A DNA stretch of 64,000 bases from Sinonovacula constricta (lineage: Eukaryota > Mollusca > Bivalvia > Cardiida > Solecurtidae). The stretch covers positions 38,937,397 to 39,001,396 of the forward strand of contig CM017572.1 in assembly GCA_007844125.1 (NCBI GenBank), given 5' to 3'. The translations under genes and the position numbers were made by a program. The notes beneath the pieces were generated by a model. That model was not told where the DNA came from, searched no databases, and saw nothing but the letters and a program-made list of their open reading frames with translations. Of this stretch, positions 56,401-64,000 are shown in pieces; positions within the stretch are counted from its first letter, which is position 1, and every line of letters starts with the position of its first letter.

Positions 56401-59400
56401 TGCAATGGGTGTGGTATATCTCAGAGGTTAATATCATAGCTGTGTCTGGGTGTGGTATCTTATCAGATGTTAATGTCATAGTTGTGTCTGGGTGTGGTTT
56501 CCTCTCAGATGTTAATATCATAGCAGTGTCTGGGTGTGGTATCCTCTAAGATGTTAATATCATAGCTGTGTCTGGGTGTAGTATATCTCGGATGTTAATA
56601 TCATAGCAGTGTCTGCAATGGGTGTGGTATATCTCAGATGTGAATATCATAGCTGTGTCTGGGTGTGGTATATCTCAGATGTTAATATCATAGCAGTGTC
56701 TGGGTGTGGTATATCTCAGATGTTAATATCATAGCTGTGTCTGGGTGTGGTATATCTCGGATGTTAATATCATAGCTGTGTCTGGTTGTGGTATCCTCTC
56801 AGATGTTAATATCATAGCTTTGTCTGGGTGTGGTATCCTCTCAGATGTTAATATCATAGCTTTGTCTGGGTGTGGTATATCTCAGATGTTAATATCATAG
56901 CTGTGTCTGGGTGTGGTATATCTCGGATGTTAATATCATAGCTGTGTCTGGTTGTGGTATCCTCTCAGATGTTAATATCATAGCTGTGTCTGGGTGTGGT
57001 ATACTCTCAGATGTTAATATCATAGCTTTGTCTGGGTGTGGTATCCTCTCAGATGTTAATATCATAGCAGTGTCTGCAATGGGTGTGGTATATATCAGAT
57101 GTTAGTATCATACCTGTGTCCAGATGTGGTATCCTCTCAGATGTTAATATCATAGCAGTGTCTGGGTGTGGTATCCTCTAAGATGTTAATATCATAGCAG
57201 TGTCTGGGTGTGGTATATCTCAGATGTTAAAATCATAACTGTGTCTAGGTGTGGTATCCTCTAAAATGTTAATGTCATAGCTGTGTCTGGGTGTGGTTTC
57301 CTCTCAGATGTTAATATCATAGCAGTGTCTGGGTGTGGTATCCTCTCAGATGTTAATATCATAGCAGTGTCTGGGTGTGGTATCCTCTAAGATGTTAATA
57401 TCATAGCTGTGTCTGGGTGTAGTATATCTCGGATGTTAATATCATAGCAGTGTCTGCAATGGGTGTGGTATATCTCAGATGTGAATATCATAGCAGTGTC
57501 TGGTTGTGGTATATCTCAGATGTTAATATCATAGCAGTGTCTGGGTGTGGTATATCTCAGATGTTAATATCATAGCTGTGTCTGGGTGTGGTATATCTCA
57601 GATGTGAATATCATAGCAGTGTCTGGTTGTGGTATATCTCAGATGTTAATATCATAGCAGTGTCTGGGTGTGGTATATCTCAGATGTTAATATCATAGCT
57701 GTGTCTGGGTGTGGTATATCTCAGATGTTAATATCATAGCAGTGTCTGGGTGTGGTATATCTCAGATGTTAATATCATAGCAGTGTCTGGGTGTGGTATA
57801 TCTCAGATGTTAATATCATAGCTGTGTCTGGTTGTGGTATATCTCAGATGTTAATATCATTGCTGTGTCTGGGTGTGGTATATCTCAGATGTTAATATCA
57901 TAGCTGTGTCTGGGTGTGGTATATCTCAGATGTTAATATCATAGCTGTGTCTGGGTGTGGTATATCTCGGATGTTAATATCATAGCTTTGTCTGGGTGTG
58001 GTATCCTCTCAGATGTTAATATCATAGCAGTGTCTGGTTGTGGTATATCTCAGATGTTAATATCATAGCAGTGTCTGGGTGTGGTATATCTCAGATGTTA
58101 ATATCATAGCTGTGTCTGGGTGTGGTATATCTCAGATGTTAATATCATAGCTGTGTCTGGTTGTGGTATATCTCAGATGTTAATATCATAGCTGTGTCTG
58201 GGTGTGGTATATCTCAGATGTTAATATCATAGCTGTGTCTGGGTGTGGTATATCTCAGATGTTAATATCATAGCTGTGTCTGGGTGTGGTATATCTCAGA
58301 TGTTGTCTGGGTGTGGTATCTCAGATGTTAATATCATAGCTGTGTCTGGGTGTGGTATATCTCGGATGTTAATATCATAGCTGTGTCTGGGTGTAGTATA
58401 TCTCAGATGTTAATATCATAGCTGTGTCTGGTTGTGGTATATCTCAGATGTTAATATCATTGCTGTGTCTGGGTGTGGTATATCTCAGATGTTAATATCA
58501 TAGCTGTGTCTGGGTGTGGTATATCTCAGATGTTAATATCATAGCTGTGTCTGGGTGTGGTATATCTCGGATGTTAATATCATAGCTTTGTCTGGGTGTG
58601 GTATCCTCTCAGATGTTAATATCATAGCAGTGTCTGGTTGTGGTATATCTCAGATGTTAATATCATAGCAGTGTCTGGGTGTGGTATATCTCAGATGTTA
58701 ATATCATAGCTGTGTCTGGGTGTGGTATATCTCAGATGTTAATATCATAGCTGTGTCTGGTTGTGGTATATCTCAGATGTTAATATCATAGCAGTGTATG
58801 CAATGGGTGTGGTATATCTCAGAGGTTAATATCATAGCAGTGTCTGGGTGTGATATCCTCTCAGATGTTAATATCATAGCTGTGTCTGGGTGTGGTATCT
58901 TCTCAGATGTTAATGTCATAGCTGTGTCTGGGTGTGGTTTCCTCTCAGATGTTAATATCATAGCAGTGTCTGGGTGTGGTATCCTCTAAGATGTTAATAT
59001 CATAGCTGTGTCTGGGTGTAGTATATCTCGGATGTTAATATCATAGCAGTGTCTGCAATGGGTGTGGTATATCTCAGATGTGAATATCATAGCTGTGTCT
59101 GGGTGTGGTATATCTCAGATGTTAATATCATAGCAGTGTCTGGGTGTGGTATATCTCAGATGTTAATATCATAGCTGTGTCTGGGTGTGGTATATCTCGG
59201 ATGTTAATATCATAGCTGTGTCTGGTTGTGGTATCCTCTCAGATGTTAATATCATAGCTTTGTCTGGGTGTGGTATCCTCTCAGATGTTAATATCATAGC
59301 TTTGTCTGGGTGTGGTATATCTCAGATGTTAATATCATAGCTGTGTCTGGGTGTGGTATATCTCGGATGTTAATATCATAGCTTTGTCTGGGTGTGGTAT

Positions 59401-62400
59401 ATCTCAGATGTTAATATCATAGCTGTGTCTGGGTGTGGTATACTCTCAGATGTTAATATCATAGCTTTGTCTGGGTATGGTATCCTCTCAGATGTTAATA
59501 TCATAGCAGTGTCTGCAATGGGTGTGGTATATATCAGATGTTAGTATCATACCTGTGTCCAGATGTGGTATCCTCTCAGATGTTAATATCATAGCAGTGT
59601 CTGGGTGTGGTATCCTCTAAGATGTTAATATCATAGCAGTGTCTGGGTGTGGTATATCTCAGATGTTAATATCATAGCTGTGTCTGGGTGTGGTATTTTT
59701 TCAGATGTTAATATCATACCTGTGACTAAGTGTAGTATCCTCTTGGTTGTTATTAGATAGCTGTGTCTGGATGTGGTATATCTCAGATGTTAATATCATA
59801 GCAGTGTCTGGGTGTGGTATCCTCTCAGATGTTAATGTCATAGCTGTGTCTGGGTGTGGTATCCTCTCAGATGTTAATATCATAGCAGTGTCTGCAATGG
59901 GTGTGGTATATCTCAGATGTTAATATCATAGCAGTGTCTGCAATGGGTGTGGTATATCTCAGATGTTAATATCATACCTGTGTCCAGATGTGGTATCCTC
60001 TCAGTTGTTAATATCATAGCTGTGTCTGGGTGTGGTATATCTCAGATGTTACACATAGCTGTGTCTGGGTGTGGTATATCTCAGAGGTTAATATCATAGC
60101 TGTGTTTGGTTGTGGTATCCTCTAAGATGTTAATCTCATGGCTGTGTCTGGGTGTGGTATCTTCTAAGTTGTTAATATCATAGCTGTGTCTGGGTGTGGT
60201 ATATCTCAGATGTTAATATCATACCTGTGTCTAGGTGTAGTATCCTCTTGGTTTTTATTAGATAGCTGTGTCTGGGTGTGGTATATCTCAGATGTTAATA
60301 TAATAGCTGTGTCTGGGTGTGGTATATCTCAGATGTTAATATCATAGCAGTGTCTGGGTGTGGTATATCTCAGATGTTAATATCATAGCTGTGTCTGGGT
60401 GTGATATCCTCTCAGATGTTAATATCATTGCTGTGTCTGGGTGTGGTATATCTCAGATGTTAATATCATAGCAGTGTCTGGTTGTGGTATATCTCGGATG
60501 TTAATATCATAGCAGTGTCTGCAATGGGTGTGGTATATCTCAGAGATTAACATCATAGCAGTGTCTGGGTGTGGAATATCTCAGATGTAAATATCTTAGC
60601 AGTGTCTGGGTGTGGTATCTTCTCAGATGTTAATATCATACCTGTGTCTGGTTGTGGTATCCTCTCAGATGTTAATATCATAGCTGTGTCTGGGTGTAGT
60701 ATATCTCGGATGTTAATATCATAGCAGTGTCTGCAATGGGTGTGGTATATCTCAGATGTGAATATCATAGCTGTGTCTGGGTGTGGTATATCTCAGATGT
60801 TAATATCATAGCTGTATCTGGTTGTGGTATATCTCAGATGTTAATATCATAGCAGTGTATGCAATGGGTGTGGTATATCTCAGAGGTTAATATCATAGCA
60901 GTGTCTGGGTGTGGTATCCTCTCAGATGTTAATATCATAGCTGTGTCTGGGTGTGGTATCTTCTCAGATGTTAATGTCATAGCTGTGTCTGGGTGTGGTT
61001 TCCTCTCAGATGTTAATATCATAGCAGTGTCTGGGTGTGGTATCCTCTAAGATGTTAATATCATAGCTGTGTCTGGGTGTAGTATATCTCGGATGTTAAT
61101 ATCATAGCAGTGTCTGCAATGGGTGTGGTATATCTTAGATGTGAATATCATAGCTGTGTCTGGGTGTGGTATATCTCAGATGTTAATATCATAGCAGTGT
61201 CTGGGTGTGGTATATCTCAGATGTTAATATCATAGCTGTGTCTGGGTGTGGTATATCTCGGATGTTAATATCATAGCTGTGTCTGGTTGTGGTATCCTCT
61301 CAGATGTTAATATCATAGCTTTGTCTGGGTGTGGTATATCTCAGATGTTAATATCATAGCTGTGTCTGGGTGTGGTATATCTCAGATGTTAATATCATAG
61401 CTGTGTCTGGGTGTGGTATACTCTCAGATGTTAATATCATAGCTTTGTCTGGGTGTGGTATCCTCTCAGATGTTAATATCATAGCAGTGTCTGCAATGGG
61501 TGTGGTATATATCAGATGTTAGTACCATACCTGTGTCCAGATGTGGTATCCTCTCAGATGTTAATATCATAGCAGTGTCTGGGTGTGGTATCCTCTAAGA
61601 TGTTAATATCATAGCAGTGTCTGGGTGTGGTATATCTCAGATGTTAATATCATAGCTGTGTCTGGGTGTGGTATTTTTTCAGATGTTAATATCATACCTG
61701 TGACTAAGTGTAGTATCCTCTTGGTTGTTATTAGATAGCTGTGTCTGGATGTGGTATATCTCAGATGTTAATATCATAGCAGTGTCTGGGTGTGGTATCC
61801 TCTCAGATGTTAATGTCATAGCTGTGTCTGGGTGTGGTATCCTCTCAGATGTTAATATCATAGCAGTGTCTGCAATGGGTGTGGTATATCTCAGATGTTA
61901 ATATCATAGCAGTGTCTGCAATGGGTGTGGTATATCTCAGATGTTAATATCATACCTGTGTCCAGATGTGGTATCCTCTCAGTTGTTAATATCATAGCTG
62001 TGTCTGGGTGTGGTATATCTCAGATGTTAATATCATAGCTGTGTCTGGGTGTGGTATATCTCAGAGGTTAATATCATAGCTGTGTTTGGTTGTGGTATCC
62101 TCTAAGATGTTAATCTCATGGCTGTGTCTGGGTGTGGTATCTTCTAAGTTGTTAATATCATAGCTGTGTCTGGGTGTGGTATATCTCAGATGTTAATATC
62201 ATACCTGTGTCTAGGTGTAGTATCCTCTTGGTTTTTATTAGATAGCTGTGTCTGGGTGTGGTATATCTCAGATGTTAATATAATAGCTGTGTCTGGGTGT
62301 GGTATATCTCAGATGTTAATATAATAGCTGTGTCTGGTTGTGGTATATCTCAGATGTTAATATCATAGCAGTGTCTGGGTGTGGTATATCTCAGATGTTA

Positions 62401-64000
62401 ATATCATAGCAGTGTCTGGGTGTGGTATATCTCAGATGTTAATATCATAGCAGTGTCTGGGTGTGGTATATATCAGATGTTAGTATCAAACCTGTGTCTG
62501 TGTGTGGTATATCTCAGATGTTAATATCATAGCAGTGTCTGGGTGTGGTATATCTCAGATGTTAATATCATAGCTGTGTCTGGATGTGGTATATCTCAGA
62601 TGTTAATATCATAGCAGTGTCTGGGTGTGGTATATCTCAGATGTTAATATCATAGCTGTGTCTGGATGTGGTATATCTCAGATGTTAATATCATAGCAGT
62701 GTCTGGGTGTGGTATATCTCAGATGTTAATATCATAGCTGTGTCTGGGTGTGATATCCTCTCAGATGTTAATATCATAGCTGTGTCTGGGTGTGGTATAT
62801 CTCAGATGTTAATATCATAGCTGTGTCTGGGTGTGGTATATCTCGGATGTTAATATCATAGCTGTGTCTGGGTGTGGTATATCTCAGATGTTAATATCAT
62901 AGCTGTGTCTGGGTGTGGTATATCTCAGATGTTAATATCATAGCAGTGTCTGGGTGTGGTATATCTCAGATGTTAATATCATAGCTGTGTCTGGGTGTGG
63001 TATATCTCAGATGTTAATATCATAGCTGTGTCTGGGTGTGGTATATCTCAGATGTTAATATCATAGCTGTGTCTGGGTGTGGTATATCTCAGATGTTAAT
63101 ATCATAGCTGTGTCTGGGTGTGATATCCTCTCAGATGTTAATATCATAGCTGTGTCTGGGTGTGGTATATCTCAGATGTTAATATCATAGCAGTGTCTGG
63201 GTGTGGTATATCTCAGATGTTAATATCATAGCTGTGTCTGGGTGTGATATCCTCTCAGATGTTAATATCATAGCTGTGTCTGGTTGTGGTATCCTCTCAG
63301 ATGTTAATATCATAGCAGTGTCTGGGTGTGGTATATCTCAGTTGTTAATAACATAGCAGTGTCTGGGTGTGGTATATCTCAGATGTTAATATCATAGCAG
63401 TGTCTGGGTGTGGTATATCTCAGTTGTTAATATCATAGCAGTGTCTGGGTGTGGTATATCTCAGTTGTTAATATCATAGCAGTGTCTGGGTGTGGTATAT
63501 CTCAGTTGTTAATATCATAGCAGTGTCTGGGTGTGGTATATCTCAGATGTTAATATCATAGCAGTGTCTGGGTGTGGTATATCTCAGATGTTAATATCAT
63601 AGCTGTGTCTGGTTGTGGTATATCTCAGATGTTAATATCATAGCTGTGTCTGGGTGTGGTATATCTCAGATGTTAATATCATAGCAGTGTCTGGGTGTGG
63701 TATATCTCAGATGTTAATATCATAGCTGTGTCTGGGTGTGGTATATCTCAGATGTTAATATCATAGCAGTGTCTGGTTGTGGTATCCTCTCAGATGTTAA
63801 TATCATAGCTGTGTCTGGGTGTGGTATATCTCAGATGTTAATATCATAGCAGTGTCTGGGTGTGGTATATCTCAGTTGTTAATAACATAGCAGTGTCTGG
63901 GTGTGGTATATCTCAGATGTTAATATCATAGCCGTGTCTGGGTGTGGTATATCTCAGATGTTAATATCATAGCAGTGTCTGCAATGGGTGTGGTATATCT
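53457..64000. repeat. 41-bp satellite, at least 10.5 kb, about 255 units
   Basis: The basic unit is ctgtgtctgggtgtggtata followed by tctcagatgttaatatcatag (41 bp). Variants include tcctctcag (42 bp), cagtgtctgcaatgggtg (46 bp), tccagatgtgg and cttggttgttattagatag. Variants are arranged in long-range order (see next entry). The array begins exactly where the right arm of palindrome B ends and runs off the window. Frames of about 60 codons arise because three units make 123 bp; they are not genes. Confidence 0.97.
53579..62330. repeat. Higher-order repeats of about 2.06 kb in the satellite
   Basis: The rare variant agtgtatgcaatgggtg occurs near 54335, 56395, 58795 and 60855 (intervals about 2060, 2400, 2060). 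The block at 53579-55678 is repeated at 55679-57735 (offset 2097 at first, 2057 later). The block at about 58740-60800 is repeated from about 60800 (offset 2061, then 1978). Offsets change in steps of about 41 or 82, meaning units were lost or gained inside a copy. A higher-order unit of about 50 monomers fits. Confidence 0.85.

Noticed and set aside
53457..64000. Telomeric repeat
   Set aside because: The unit is 41 bp with no TTAGGG-like core; it is a satellite and not a telomere sequence.

Overview
This window looks like a piece of a metazoan nuclear genome, most likely a bivalve mollusc. The clues are split exons with GT/AG boundaries, an AT-rich background, many minisatellites and tRNA-derived SINEs, a repeat end of a type I associate with bivalve genomes (hairpin gggccatcatggccc followed by tcttgttt, near 1290-1316), and decayed DNA transposons. 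The species cannot be named from the sequence alone. Genic content is very low. The only gene I recognise is the 3' end of an NPDC1 homologue (neural proliferation, differentiation and control protein 1; C. elegans CAB-1 family) on the + strand: three coding exons at 17592-17756, 18113-18212 and 20684-20800, followed by a long 3' UTR. A second, unidentified gene is shown by one clean 233-bp coding exon that occurs twice in opposite orientation (41683-41915 minus and 48578-48810 plus), with a phase-compatible candidate next exon at 36642-36710 (minus).

Layout: 1-1215, 145-bp tandem repeat. 1216-17591, mostly unrecognised AT-rich DNA, possibly NPDC1 intron or 5' flank, with a 31-bp array (2905-3160), a 57-bp array (9185-10323), simple repeats and several SINEs. 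17592-22900, NPDC1 3' end, with a roughly 2-kb decayed DNA transposon filling most of its last intron. 23744-25124, internally deleted hAT-like element. 26094-26412, a young MITE with perfect 56-bp terminal inverted repeats (TIRs) and a perfect 10-bp target duplication. 27928-31607, a 3.7-kb foldback structure (palindrome A) built round a roughly 200-bp satellite. 32045-33045, a 21-bp minisatellite followed by a decayed transposase. 37036-53456, a 16.4-kb near-perfect palindrome (palindrome B) with arms of about 7.8 kb and a 0.75-kb spacer made largely of nested SINEs. 53457 to the window end, a 41-bp satellite of at least 10.5 kb with a higher-order period near 2.06 kb.

The notable biology is structural. 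Two inverted duplications of very different size lie within 25 kb of each other. The larger one ends exactly at a satellite array and carries an intact duplicated exon. The left copy of that exon can be joined in phase to an exon-like segment just outside the palindrome, and the right copy faces the satellite. This suggests the left arm is the original locus and the right arm the derived copy. An assembly artefact (two haplotypes joined head to head) cannot be ruled out without reads, although the asymmetric spacer and arm-specific insertions argue against the simplest fold-back read artefact. Most long open frames in the window are by-products of minisatellites whose unit length is a multiple of three (57, 63 and 21 bp) and are not proposed as genes.
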